Assembly: GCA_018058095.1 (NCBI GenBank)
Contig: JAGPCO010000011.1
Location: 27,336 to 91,335 of the forward strand
DNA: 64,000 nucleotides
Origin: Kofleriaceae bacterium
GTDB taxonomy: Bacteria; Myxococcota_A; Polyangia; Haliangiales; Haliangiaceae
Direction of reading: 5' to 3'
Shown: in pieces, positions 1 through 8,906 of the stretch
Layout of the letters: each line of letters opens with the position of its first letter
Position numbering within the stretch: the first letter of the stretch is position 1
Made by a program: the position numbers and the translations under genes
The notes under the pieces: model-generated
What the model saw: only the letters and a program-made list of their open reading frames with translations
Told to the model about the DNA's origin: nothing
Databases searched by the model: none

Positions 1-318
1 GCGCACGCCCTTGAACATCGGCGCGAAGCCGTCGGCCCACACCATGCGCCGGTCCGCCTCGAACTCGACCACGCGCGGGCGGAACGTGCGGCCCGGCGCC
101 GCCGGCACCTCGATGGCCAGGCGCTCGCCGGCGGCGATCGTGCCCGCGAGCTTGCTCACCGTCGAGTTCCAGCTCGGGACGGCCGCGCCGTCGGTGAGCA
201 GCGCCCACACCCGGGTCGGGCTGGCGGCGATGTCGACGGAGACCGCGACGTCGCGGGCGAAGGTGCGGCTGGAGGTGGTGATGGCGGGGGTGGAAGCGGC
301 GACCTGGTGGGTGTTCAT
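1..318 (-). CDS. SRPBCC/START-like domain protein, truncated by window edge
   Basis: The ATG lies at 318-316 and the reading frame stays open for 106 codons to base 1, so the C-terminal part is outside the window. The visible part contains a run of the type VSVDIAASPTRVWALLTDGA followed by a Trp-rich turn (VPSWNSTV). This is the usual N-terminal beta-strand and helix of SRPBCC (polyketide cyclase / AHSA1-like) lipid- or ligand-binding folds. Such proteins bind hydrophobic ligands in a helix-grip pocket, but the specific ligand cannot be read from sequence. No neighbouring ArsR regulator is visible in the window. Family assignment is reasonable; function is not. Confidence 0.75.
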   Translation of the reverse strand, partial: MNTHQVAASTPAITTSSRTFARDVAVSVDIAASPTRVWALLTDGAAVPSWNSTVSKLAGTIAAGERLAIEVPAAPGRTFRPRVVEFEADRRMVWADGFAPMFKGVR

Positions 319-523
319 GCCGGGACGACGATCGAGCCCGGGTAAAGGATGCGGTGGTCCCGAACGAATGTTGCAACCAGTCCAGATTGAACGACTTTCC
401 AGTGCGACGTGAGGCCCCCTCCCAGGGCGTCGGCGGTGGCGAGCAGGCGGCCGATGAACCGAGGGCGCCCTGCCTGCGGCCACGGAAAACTGACGACGGG
501 TGGCCACATTCTGGCCAGTTGTG

Positions 524-540
524 CCGGCACGAGGTTTGCT
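524..540 (+). promoter_or_regulatory. Sigma-54 (-24/-12) promoter match
   Basis: The sequence reads CCGGCACGAGGTTTGCT. The GG pair (526-527) and GC pair (538-539) are separated by exactly 10 nt, as required for RpoN. Against the consensus YTGGCACGRNNNTTGCW only one defined position differs. Predicted transcription would begin near 551, four bases before the ATG at 555. A sigma-54 activator with an FHA domain is encoded elsewhere in this window. Confidence 0.6.
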
Positions 541-554
541 CGACGCTGGTCGAC

Positions 555-1145
555 ATGCCTCGCCTCGCCGCCACCACGCTCGTTCCCGCCGCGCTCACCT
601 CCCTGCTTGTCATCGGCGCGGCGAGCCCGACCCGGGCCGAGCGTGTCGCGGTCGGCCTGAGCGCCAGCGCCGTCGACACCGAGGTGGTCCCCGGCCTGCG
701 TGGCCACGGCGTGCTGGCCCGGCTGGGTGTGGCGCCGCGGCTGTCGGTCGAGGGAGAGGTCAGCCGCCTCGCGCTCGGCGATGCTCCCGGCAACGCCCTC
801 TACGTCGGGCCGGCGTGGACGGCGCGGCAGGTCGCGGCCCGGGTCCGCCTGGATCTGGGCGCCGGCGGACGGCTCCGGCCGCATCTCCTCGCCGGCGTCG
901 CCGCCGAGCAGTGGCAGGCGCCCGGCGACCCGGTCCAGCATCGGTACACCCTGACCGAGCTCGGCGGCGGGCTCGACCTGCGGCTGACCCCGGGCCTGTA
1001 CGCCGGCGTCGACCTGCGCGCGCAGCAGCGCGCCTATCAGGGCTGGAGCGGGGCGTCGCCGCTGACCTACGTGCCGACGAGCCCGATGGGCAGCGGCGAG
1101 CAGGATGACGTCGCCGGCCGCGTCACCCTGACCGCCGGGTTCTGA
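555..1145 (+). CDS. Putative outer-membrane beta-barrel protein
   Basis: The product is 196 aa with an N-terminal signal peptide of about 24 residues ending near SPTRAE. The rest alternates polar and hydrophobic residues in strand-length stretches, is rich in Gly, Leu and Arg, and ends in Phe (LTAGF). This resembles small outer-membrane barrels of proteobacteria. I chose the ATG at 555 because the signal peptide starts there and because it lies just downstream of a sigma-54 promoter match at 524-540. An in-frame extension to 354 has no plausible sequence. No Shine-Dalgarno sequence precedes 555. Function is unknown. Confidence 0.7.
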   Translation: MPRLAATTLVPAALTSLLVIGAASPTRAERVAVGLSASAVDTEVVPGLRGHGVLARLGVAPRLSVEGEVSRLALGDAPGNALYVGPAWTARQVAARVRLDLGAGGRLRPHLLAGVAAEQWQAPGDPVQHRYTLTELGGGLDLRLTPGLYAGVDLRAQQRAYQGWSGASPLTYVPTSPMGSGEQDDVAGRVTLTAGF

Positions 1146-1178
1146 AGGCCGTCCCGCCCGTGCGACCGTCGACGGCGA

Positions 1179-4100
1179 TCAGCCGGGCGGGATCGTGCGC
1201 CACGCCGCGGCAAGGTCGAGGGTGCGGCGGTTCTCCTCGACGGTGAGGAACGCGGCCCGTCGCTCGGCGCTGCCGATCTTGTCGGCCCGGCCGATCAGGC
1301 GATCACATGCCGCCGCGATCGCGCCGGCAGCCTCGTCGGCGCGGCCGAGGGAGGCCAGCGCCTCGGCGTGAACCAGGCGCAGCTGGGCGTCGCCCTCCTC
1401 GAGCCCGTCGGTCGCCGCCGCGACCGCCATCGCCGCTTCGGCCGCCGCGAGCGCCTCGATCGGCCGCCCGGCCGCCAGCAGGACGGTGGCCAGCTCGGTC
1501 TGACCGTGCGCGCCCAGCACCGGTGACACCACCGACAGCCGGGCCACCGCCAGCCGGGCCAGCGCCTCGGCCGACGCCAGGTCGCCGCGTCGGCGGGCGA
1601 TCATCGCCGCGTAGCTGGCCGAGAAGCCCTCGAGGTCGCGGTACTCCTGCTCGGCGCCGTGGCGCATCGGGATCTCGATCATCTGCGCCGCGCGCTCGAG
1701 CTCGCCGAGGTGGGCCAGCGCGAACGCCAGGTTCTGGCGCGACCACATCGCGCTCTGCAGGTTGCCCAGGGCGAGCGAGCGCTCGACGCCCTGGAGCAGG
1801 ATGTCGCGGCCCTGGGCGTACAACCCGAGCTGGTTGTACATGCAGCCGATGTTGGGCAGGCGCACCGCGAAGCGGCGCTCGTCGCCGACGTGCGCGAACA
1901 GCCGGGCCGACTCCTCCTCGAGCTCGACCGCGCCGCCGATGTCGCCGGCGAGCAGGCTGCGCTTGGCCTGGGCGCTGCGCAGGAACGCCAGCGACAGCGG
2001 ATCGAGGTCGGCATCGGCCACCTTGGCGCTGAGCTGGTCGGCCAGCGCCGACTCGCCGATCCGCGCCACGATCTCGGTCAGGTTGATGATCCGGTGCAGC
2101 GGGGCATCGGCGTCGAGCGGGGTGTCACACGCGCGCCGGGCGTGGGCGATGGCGTCGGCCGAGCGGCCGCTGCACAGGGCGGCCCAGGCCGCGGTGTTGA
2201 GCGCGCGCAGCCAGCCGGTCGAGCCCGGGCGGAACGCGGCCAGGGCGCGCTCGGCCGCGACGGCCTGCTGGGCCGGCCGGGTCAGCCACTGGTGGACGTC
2301 GGCCTCGACCAGCCACAGGCTGGCGGCGACCTCGCCGCTGGCGCCGCAGGCCCGGCCGCGTTCGGCCAGCTGCACCACCCGGTCCAGATCGGCGCCGCCG
2401 AGGGCGGTCTCGGCCGCGGCCAGGTACCAGCGTGCGGCCTGCTCGCCGCGTTCGCCGCGCTCGAAGTGCTGGGCCAGCACGAGGGCGTCGGACATGCCGC
2501 GCCCGGCCAGCCAGTCGCCGGCGAGGCGATGACCACGGGCCCGGTCCGCGGCCGGGAGGGCGTCGTAGGCGGCGGCGTGGATCAGGCCGTGCCGGAACAC
2601 GTACTCGTGGGTGTCGGCCAGCGACGACTCCGGTCGGCGCTGCACCAGCTCGCGCGCCTCGAGCATCGCCAGCAGGTCGGGCACCTCGGGCGCCAGCTCG
2701 GCGCCCACCAGGTGGGCGACGGCGCCCGCCCAGAACGTCAGGCCGAACACGCTGCCGGCGCGCAGCACGCGCCGGGCCGGCTCGGGCAGGGCGTCGAGGC
2801 GGCCGTGCAGGATGACCCGGGCGCTGCTCGGCGCCGGGAGGTCGTCGGTGTCGTCGTCGCCACGCTCGGCCGCGGCCCGGATCAGCTCCTCGAGCAGGAA
2901 GGCGTTGCCGCCGGCGGCGTCGATGATGCGGGCGACCCGGGTCGGCGACGCCTCGGGCAGCACCACGCGCACCAGCTGCTCGGCCGCGCCGCGGCGGAGG
3001 GCGCCCAGCCGCAGCTCGATGGCGTCGTGTTCGGCCCACAGCCCGGGGAACTGGTCGTGCAGCTCGGGGCGGGCCAGCGCCAGCACCACGAACGGGCGAT
3101 CGGCCAGCACACGCAGCGCGGCGTCGAGCAGCTTGATGGTCGGGAGATCACCCCAGTGCACGTCCTCGAGCACCACCAGCAGCGGCGCCCGCGTCGCCAG
3201 CGCGACCAGCCAGCTCAGGCCGGCTGCGCGCAGCTGCTCGCTCATGAGCTGCGGGTCGCGCCGGGCCGCCTCCAGCTCGACCGGCGCCACGTCATCGAAC
3301 GACGTGCCGAGGAGCTCACCCAGGAACGCGCCGACCACGGCGCGGCGATCGCGCTCGATGACGCGGGTCACGCCGTACTGCAGCTTGCTGCGCCGGGCCG
3401 CCGGCGGTTCGCCGTCGACGATGCCGAGCGCGCTGCGCACGGCGCGGGTGAACATGCCGTACGGCGAGCCGGCACCGATCTGGTCGCCGCGCGACAGCAG
3501 GACCTGGGGCGTGCGGCTGCCGTCGGCCTCGCCGTCCTCGCTGGCCACGGTCAGGCCGGCCAGCACCTCGTAGCGCAGGCGCGACTTGCCGACGCCGGCG
3601 GCGCCGGTGACCAGGACGGCGCGCGCGCGTGGGGTGTCGATCGCCTCGGCCAGGGCGCCGCGGATGACCGTCAGCTCGTGGCCGCGGCCGACGCAGGGGG
3701 TGGGTCGCCCGCGCAGCAGCCTGGCCGCTGGCGCCGCCTCGCGTTCACCCAGGAGCCGGGCGCCGGCGGCCTCGCCCGGGGTGTCGCGCGGCCCGTCGCG
3801 CTCGACCTCGAACCGGCCCGGCAGCAGGTCCGCGGTCGCCTCGTCGATGACGATCCGTCCGGTCCGGGCGGCCAGCAGCGCGGCGGCGCGGTCGAACACC
3901 GGTCCGAGGGCGACCCCGGCGTCCAGCTCGGCCACGCCGGTGGCGATGGCGATCTGCTCGCACGCCACGACCTCGCGGGTGGCCAGGGCGGCGCGCGCGG
4001 CGCGCGCGACCAGGTCGGTCGCCGACTGGCCGCCACTCACCAGGATCACCAGCGAGCCATCGACCAGCGCCTGCAGCCGGACCCCGAGCGGCTGCAGGGC

Positions 4101-5105
4101 CTCGCGCAGGGCGGCCGGGATGATGGCGGCGCCGAGCCCGGGCGGACGCAGGGCCTGGGTCCGGTGCGCGTCGTCGGCCTCGCCGGCCATGGCGGGCTGG
4201 GCCTCGGCGCCGGCGCGGCGGGCGACGACGATCGACACCATCCGCTGCTCACGCTGGGTCAAGGTCTCGCCGCCGCCGCCGGCCGCGTCGTCGTGGTCGA
4301 GGTCGCGCAGCGCCTCGGCCACCGCGCGTGCGCTCGGGCGCAGCGCCGGGTCACGCTCGGTCATGGCGGCGATGAGCTGGTCGAGCGCGCCCGGCAGGTC
4401 GGGCCGGATCAGGCTGGCGCGTGGCGCCGGCTCGAACGCGATGCGGGCCAGCAGCCGGAACATGTTGGTGGCGGCGAAACACGGCCGCCCGGTCACGCAT
4501 TCGTACAGCACCGCGCCGAGGGCGAACACGTCGCTGGCCGAGGTCAACGTGCCGTCGCCGCGGGCCTGCTCGGGCGACATGTACGCCGGCGTGCCGACCA
4601 GCGCCCCGGTCCGGGTCAGGCCGCCGCCGGCGCCGATGAGGTGGGCCACCCCGAAGTCGACCAGGGTGGCGCGCGCGCCGTCGCCGCCGGGCAGGTACAC
4701 GTTCGAGGGCTTGACGTCGCGGTGGACGACGCCGCGCTCGTGCGCCGCGGCCAGGGCCTCGGCGATGCGGCGGATGGTGGCGCCGGCGGCCTCGACCGGC
4801 ATGGGGCCACGGCTGATGCGGCGGCGCAGGTCCTCGCCGTCGAGCCAGGCCATCGCCAGGTAACGCTCGCCGGCCGCGGTCTCGCCGTGGTCGACGTAGG
4901 GGACGATGGCCGGGTGCTGCAGCTCGCCTAGCACCCGCGCCTCGCGCGCGAACCGCTCCGGCGTCGGGTCACCCAGCAGCAGCACCTTGAGCGCGACCGC
5001 CTCGCCGCTGGCGCGGTCGCGCGCCCGGTAGACCGTCGAGAACGCCCCGGTGCCGGCGAGGTACTCGACCTCGAACCGACCCGCGACGACGTCCCCGGGC
5101 TGCAC
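1179..5105 (-). CDS. Ser/Thr protein kinase fused to cyclase-like, AAA ATPase and TPR regions
   Basis: This 1308-aa cytoplasmic signalling protein starts with a Hanks-type kinase (about residues 8-270). It shows a Gly loop (LAGTGAFSTVY), the VALK lysine, HRDVKPSN, DFG and SPEQA, so it should be active. Residues ~285-445 resemble a degenerate class III nucleotide cyclase domain. A Walker A motif (GAAGVGKS, about residue 500) opens an AAA_16-type ATPase, and the C-terminal third is Ala/Leu-rich TPR-like helices. This architecture is typical of myxobacterial multi-domain kinases that integrate signals through ATPase/TPR scaffolds. Start is GTG at 5105; a TACACT box (5112-5117) lies 6 nt upstream, suggesting a leaderless mRNA. 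Divergent from the gene at 5180. Confidence 0.9.
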   Translation of the reverse strand: MQPGDVVAGRFEVEYLAGTGAFSTVYRARDRASGEAVALKVLLLGDPTPERFAREARVLGELQHPAIVPYVDHGETAAGERYLAMAWLDGEDLRRRISRGPMPVEAAGATIRRIAEALAAAHERGVVHRDVKPSNVYLPGGDGARATLVDFGVAHLIGAGGGLTRTGALVGTPAYMSPEQARGDGTLTSASDVFALGAVLYECVTGRPCFAATNMFRLLARIAFEPAPRASLIRPDLPGALDQLIAAMTERDPALRPSARAVAEALRDLDHDDAAGGGGETLTQREQRMVSIVVARRAGAEAQPAMAGEADDAHRTQALRPPGLGAAIIPAALREALQPLGVRLQALVDGSLVILVSGGQSATDLVARAARAALATREVVACEQIAIATGVAELDAGVALGPVFDRAAALLAARTGRIVIDEATADLLPGRFEVERDGPRDTPGEAAGARLLGEREAAPAARLLRGRPTPCVGRGHELTVIRGALAEAIDTPRARAVLVTGAAGVGKSRLRYEVLAGLTVASEDGEADGSRTPQVLLSRGDQIGAGSPYGMFTRAVRSALGIVDGEPPAARRSKLQYGVTRVIERDRRAVVGAFLGELLGTSFDDVAPVELEAARRDPQLMSEQLRAAGLSWLVALATRAPLLVVLEDVHWGDLPTIKLLDAALRVLADRPFVVLALARPELHDQFPGLWAEHDAIELRLGALRRGAAEQLVRVVLPEASPTRVARIIDAAGGNAFLLEELIRAAAERGDDDTDDLPAPSSARVILHGRLDALPEPARRVLRAGSVFGLTFWAGAVAHLVGAELAPEVPDLLAMLEARELVQRRPESSLADTHEYVFRHGLIHAAAYDALPAADRARGHRLAGDWLAGRGMSDALVLAQHFERGERGEQAARWYLAAAETALGGADLDRVVQLAERGRACGASGEVAASLWLVEADVHQWLTRPAQQAVAAERALAAFRPGSTGWLRALNTAAWAALCSGRSADAIAHARRACDTPLDADAPLHRIINLTEIVARIGESALADQLSAKVADADLDPLSLAFLRSAQAKRSLLAGDIGGAVELEEESARLFAHVGDERRFAVRLPNIGCMYNQLGLYAQGRDILLQGVERSLALGNLQSAMWSRQNLAFALAHLGELERAAQMIEIPMRHGAEQEYRDLEGFSASYAAMIARRRGDLASAEALARLAVARLSVVSPVLGAHGQTELATVLLAAGRPIEALAAAEAAMAVAAATDGLEEGDAQLRLVHAEALASLGRADEAAGAIAAACDRLIGRADKIGSAERRAAFLTVEENRRTLDLAAAWRTIPPG

Positions 5106-5179
5106 CGACCCAGTGTATCGCGGCGGCGACGGGCGTGGCGACCGGCGCTGGCCCGTCCGGGCTGCTACCGTACCGACCC

Positions 5180-6400
5180 ATGCACCCCCCCGCGCGCCCG
5201 TCGCCTCGCGTCGTCACCGCCTCCGCCTTGGCCGCCGCCTTCGTCATGCTGGCGCTCGCGGCCGGCCCGGCCGTGGCCGCCCCGGCGACCCTGGGCCAGG
5301 CCATCGCCGAGCAGCGCGGCGAGCCGTACGTCGGGCCGCTGCTCGACAAGCTGTTCGTGTTCAAGGTCGGGCCGAAGTGCCAGGCCAAGCTCGCGAGCAA
5401 GGACGACGGCGTGGCGCGGGCGACCGCGTACGTCGCCCGTGACCTGGTCAAGCACGCCAAGCGCCTGACCGGTGACGACTGGGACGCGCTCGAGGGCCAG
5501 GACAAGGAGAAGTTCGCGCCCCAGGTGGCCGAGCTGATCGGCGCCTTCGCCGGCCGGTTCCAGATGACCATCGAGCACGACGGCGACGACTGCGACAACA
5601 CCTTCGGCGCGCGCTGGATCAAGTACTGGACCGCCATCACCGCGGCCCTGGCCGATCACGGCCACGACGCGCCGCGCCTGGCCATCACCCTCAAGGTCCA
5701 GAAGGCCGCCCGGGGCGTGACCACCACGGTCAGCGCCGATGGCACCCGCATCGAGTTCGTGGTGCCGCGCGACGTCGAGCCCCGAGGCTGGGACGGCGCC
5801 TTCATCAAGCCGTTCCGGCAGCGGGCGACCGGCTTCATGGACGACTTCGCCTACGCCGTCCTGCTCGACACCGACGTGGTGCGGGCGCGGGTGCTCGACC
5901 GCCTGGTGACGATCAAGGTCGCGCCGGCGTGCCGGGCCAAGCTGCCCGACCCCGACGCCGGCGCGCGCCACGCCTTCTCGTTCGCGACCCGGGACGTGGC
6001 CAGCTACGCCAGCGCGGTGAGCGGCGACGACTGGGACGCCATCTTCAGCCAGAGCGGCGACCCGGCGGCCAACCGGGCCACCGTGTACGAGATGATCGAG
6101 GCCTTTCGCAAGCGCTTCAGCTTCACCATCATCGTCGACGGCAAGGACTGTGACGCCAGCGCGCAGGCGCTGTGGCTGCGCTACGCGACCACCGTCGCCA
6201 CCGCGCTGCGCAACAACCCGCCCCCGGCCAAGAAGGTCGCCCTGACCCTGACCGTGTCGGCCAAGGCCAAGGACGTGACCGCCAAGGCCAGCAAGGACGG
6301 CAGCAGCATCAAGCTGACCGCACCCGCCAGCGTCGAGGCCAAGGCCTGGAGCGACAAGCTGGCGGCGCCGTTCGCGAAGTTCCCCAGGAACCCGCGCTGA
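5180..6400 (+). CDS. Secreted protein with two copies of an unrecognised domain
   Basis: The product is 406 aa with a signal peptide (LALAAGPAVAAP). It contains an internal duplication of roughly 170 aa per unit (about residues 45-215 and 225-400). Each unit has a CxAKL motif, then GDDWDA, then a FTI..DG.DCD segment, then W..Y.T....AL, then an LTL.V strand, and ends near W....PF. Two Cys per unit at equivalent positions suggest a disulfide in each domain. I do not recognise the family. The ATG at 5180 begins the signal peptide; an upstream in-frame ATG at 5135 would add 15 non-signal residues. A TACCGT box ends 8 nt before it. The next gene starts 10 nt after the stop, so they may be co-transcribed. 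Confidence 0.85.
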   Translation: MHPPARPSPRVVTASALAAAFVMLALAAGPAVAAPATLGQAIAEQRGEPYVGPLLDKLFVFKVGPKCQAKLASKDDGVARATAYVARDLVKHAKRLTGDDWDALEGQDKEKFAPQVAELIGAFAGRFQMTIEHDGDDCDNTFGARWIKYWTAITAALADHGHDAPRLAITLKVQKAARGVTTTVSADGTRIEFVVPRDVEPRGWDGAFIKPFRQRATGFMDDFAYAVLLDTDVVRARVLDRLVTIKVAPACRAKLPDPDAGARHAFSFATRDVASYASAVSGDDWDAIFSQSGDPAANRATVYEMIEAFRKRFSFTIIVDGKDCDASAQALWLRYATTVATALRNNPPPAKKVALTLTVSAKAKDVTAKASKDGSSIKLTAPASVEAKAWSDKLAAPFAKFPRNPR

Positions 6401-6410
6401 GGCGACGCTC

Positions 6411-6719
6411 ATGCCGCGCTACTCCCTCGCCCGCTTCGCCGTCCGCGCCGACGCCCGGGCCGCGGCCGAGGCGGCCCTGTTCGAGCACACCAGCGCGGTC
6501 CGGCGCGATCAGCCAGCGTTGACGGTCACGGTCTACCGCGACCCGGCGCAGCCGACCCGCTACACGGCGCTCATCCGCGCCGATGACGCCGCAGCCGAGG
6601 CGGGCCACCGCGGCACGCTGGCCGACGCGCTCGCGCCCTACCTCGACGGCGCGCTGGTGTTCGAGCACAGCGAGCTGGTGACCTCGAGCGACCTGCAGCG
6701 CCGTCCGCCCCGGCGTTGA
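6411..6719 (+). CDS. Small ABM-like (dimeric alpha/beta barrel) protein
   Basis: The product is 102 aa, cytoplasmic, starting 10 nt after the preceding stop. The order is strand (YSLARFAVRAD), long helix (AAAEAALFEHTSAVRR), strand (LTVTVYRDPAQPTRYTALIRADD) and a C-terminal helix with a VFEHSEL strand. This matches the pattern of antibiotic-biosynthesis-monooxygenase-like ferredoxin folds, which often act on quinones or as homodimeric accessory proteins. Identity with that family is only suggestive, since no catalytic residue is diagnostic here. It could also be an uncharacterised ferredoxin-like protein. Confidence 0.6.
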   Translation: MPRYSLARFAVRADARAAAEAALFEHTSAVRRDQPALTVTVYRDPAQPTRYTALIRADDAAAEAGHRGTLADALAPYLDGALVFEHSELVTSSDLQRRPPRR

Positions 6720-6740
6720 CCTGCGCGCTCGCGCCTGCGG

Positions 6741-7358
6741 TCACGCCGCGGGCGTGTGCGCGGTGACCAGGAAGATCGGGTAGCGGCGGTCGCCCTTGTC
6801 GACCGTGCAGGCGGTGACGAACTGGACGTCGATGAAGCCGGCCGCGCGCAAGGTCGCGCCGAGGGCGTCGCGATCGAAGCCGGCGTGGAACACGCCCTCG
6901 GCCTCGGGTGGGTGGAAGCTGCCGTCCTCGGCGTCGAGGTCGGCCAGCGCGATGCGACCGCCCGGCGCCAGGTGGGCGGCCAGGGCGCGCGCCAGCGCCG
7001 CGGTGTCTTGCACGTGGTGCATGGCCATGGCGCTGACGACCAGATCGACGGTGCGCCCGAGCGGGGCCCGGGTGAGGTCCTGGCACACGATCTCGGCCTT
7101 GCCGGCCAGCTCGGGCTTCTGCCCCAGCTGCTCGAGCATGGCCGGCGAGACGTCGACCGCCAGGATCTTGCCGACCCGGGGCGCCAGCCGGGCCGTCACC
7201 AGGCCGGTGCCGGCGCCGAAGTCCATCACGGTCAGGTCCGGCCCGAGGGTGACGTGGCGGTCGATCGCCGCGAACACGCCCTCGGAGATCTGCTGCGGCA
7301 CCGGGCGCTGGTCCCAGTCCGCGGCCTTGTCCTGGAAGAGGTCGGTCATGCCGTCCAT
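6741..7358 (-). CDS. Class I SAM-dependent methyltransferase
   Basis: The product is 205 aa. Motif I is VMDFGAGTGLVT (about residues 44-55), followed by AVDVSPAML (motif II), a VVSAMAMHHV segment and LAPGGRIALADLDAEDGSF, the standard Methyltransf_11/25 layout. The substrate is unknown; close relatives are generic small-molecule or protein methyltransferases. Two possible starts exist: ATG at 7358 and ATG at 7349. The second gives the more family-like N-terminus (MTDLFQDKAADWD), with a TAGATG sequence 6 nt upstream. It is convergent with the preceding gene, with 21 nt between stops. Confidence 0.88.
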   Translation of the reverse strand: MDGMTDLFQDKAADWDQRPVPQQISEGVFAAIDRHVTLGPDLTVMDFGAGTGLVTARLAPRVGKILAVDVSPAMLEQLGQKPELAGKAEIVCQDLTRAPLGRTVDLVVSAMAMHHVQDTAALARALAAHLAPGGRIALADLDAEDGSFHPPEAEGVFHAGFDRDALGATLRAAGFIDVQFVTACTVDKGDRRYPIFLVTAHTPAA

Positions 7359-7419
7359 CTACCCCGAGCGCCGGTGCTTGTCGACCGGCGCGGTCGGCCG
7401 CGTCACCGGCGTGCGCGGC

Positions 7420-8745
7420 TCACTTCGCCGGCACGCCCCACACCGCGAGGACACTCTTGCCCTTCCACACCATGACCGGGAACCCCATGACGACCACCAC
7501 CGAGTTGCCGGCGGCGATGGCGTGGGCGTACCGGGTCGGCACGTCGACCGGCGTCGTCGTGTTCGGCATCTTGCCGCGCTTGGCGCACGACCGCTCGTAG
7601 CGGATCGATCCATCCCCGTTGATCTGCGCGACCTTCTTGGAGTCGACCCAGCGCAGGCACGCCTCGATCGGCGCGCTCTTGAAGATCACGGTCGACATGA
7701 CGTCATCCTTCTTCTTGAGCGACGCGACCACGCCGGTCGACGGCGTCATGATCGCGGCGCGGTCGAGCACGTTCTTGTGCTGGATGCCGTACTGGAAGAA
7801 CCGGCGCATCTCGTCGAAGCGCAGGTTGCGGTCGGCGAAGCGCGGCGCGAACGCGCCGTCGAACGCCTTGGCCACGGTCAGGGCGCGGGCGCCGGCGCGC
7901 GGGCGCTGGCCGTCGTTCTCGACGTTGGCGACGGCGACGAACGGCGACTCCCCGGCCTGATCGACGCTGACCGCGCAGGCGGCGTACGACACCGAGGCGA
8001 CGTAGCCCTCGATCGAGCGGCCGAGGAACTCGCCCATGCCGACCATCGGGTGACCGGGCAGATCGAGCGGGACCCGGCTGGCCTTGACGTACCTGGCGAA
8101 GGCCGGGCGGGTCGCCTCGTCGCAGCCGGCGAAGCCGGGGTCGTTGCGCTTGCCGGAGCGCACGGCGTCCTTGAGCGCGACGTAGCGCGCGAACGCCTCC
8201 CGGTTCTTGCCGAGGTACGCGGCCCACTCGGCGCGGGCGTCGGTCCCGAGCTTGAGCACGGCGGCGATGCCGGGGTCGGCCTTGGCCTCGGCCTCGACCG
8301 CTGCCCCGATCTTCTTGGCCAGGGCCAGGCCGTCGGTGATCTCCTTCATGACCGCGGCGCGGGACTCGGCCGAGATGCCGCCGGCCACCAGCTCCTGCTC
8401 GGCCTTCTTGGCGTCGAGCAGGCCGACGTCGTGGCCACACGCGGCCCAGCGCAGGGCCGAGGTCGCGTCGGGGTTGGCCCGCTCGAAGCACAGGTTGATG
8501 AGGCTGGCCCGGCCGAGCTCGCTCAGCCGGTCGCCCAGCTCGTCGGCCAGCATCATCCAGCCCAGCTCGTTGCGGTAGCCGTACTCGCCGCGATCGCGCT
8601 CGTCCATCCACTGCTGGACCGGCGTCCACGACGCCAGCGGCGCCGTCACCTTCGGCTTGTCGACCTCTTCGATCCGGCTCTCGGCGCCCGCGAGCGACGA
8701 GACCAGCGAACCACACACCACGGTCATGCACGCAAGCTTCCTCAT
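7420..8745 (-). CDS. Secreted protein of unknown function
   Basis: The product is 441 aa with a clear signal peptide (MRKLACMTVVCGSLVSSLAGAES). The mature part is mostly helical in the first half (charged, Ala/Leu-rich) and mixed in the second half, with several isolated Cys that could form disulfides. No catalytic motif or known family is evident to me. A GGAGGG Shine-Dalgarno precedes the ATG, unlike many genes here. The start is supported by the signal peptide. It stands alone, with about 160 bp to the next gene on the same strand. Confidence 0.8.
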   Translation of the reverse strand: MRKLACMTVVCGSLVSSLAGAESRIEEVDKPKVTAPLASWTPVQQWMDERDRGEYGYRNELGWMMLADELGDRLSELGRASLINLCFERANPDATSALRWAACGHDVGLLDAKKAEQELVAGGISAESRAAVMKEITDGLALAKKIGAAVEAEAKADPGIAAVLKLGTDARAEWAAYLGKNREAFARYVALKDAVRSGKRNDPGFAGCDEATRPAFARYVKASRVPLDLPGHPMVGMGEFLGRSIEGYVASVSYAACAVSVDQAGESPFVAVANVENDGQRPRAGARALTVAKAFDGAFAPRFADRNLRFDEMRRFFQYGIQHKNVLDRAAIMTPSTGVVASLKKKDDVMSTVIFKSAPIEACLRWVDSKKVAQINGDGSIRYERSCAKRGKMPNTTTPVDVPTRYAHAIAAGNSVVVVMGFPVMVWKGKSVLAVWGVPAK

Positions 8746-8906
8746 GGCAGCCCTCCGGCCCCGACACTACCGCAGCCGCAGCGCGGCCGACCGGTCCACG
8801 ACCGATCGTAGCGACCGCCGGCCGTCCCTGGCGGCTGGCCGGGGCGGGACCTTCGGCACCTCGGCCATCGGAGCCGGCGCGCGGATCGTCGCGTCGCGCC
8901 GCCGCC

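Noticed and set aside
1152..1192. Inverted repeat TCCCGCCCG...CGGGCGGGA as a terminator between convergent genes
   Set aside because: The right arm lies inside the kinase coding region and no T-run follows on either strand. It may be chance in GC-rich DNA.
1659..4931. A 1090-codon plus-strand open frame opposite the kinase gene
   Set aside because: It is antisense to a well-supported kinase/ATPase gene, has low-complexity Arg/Gly/Gln/Ala composition and no domain. GC-rich DNA leaves few stops in shadow frames.
5135..5179. Upstream ATG extension of the duplicated-domain protein
   Set aside because: It would place 15 non-hydrophobic residues before the signal peptide and overlap the TACCGT box.
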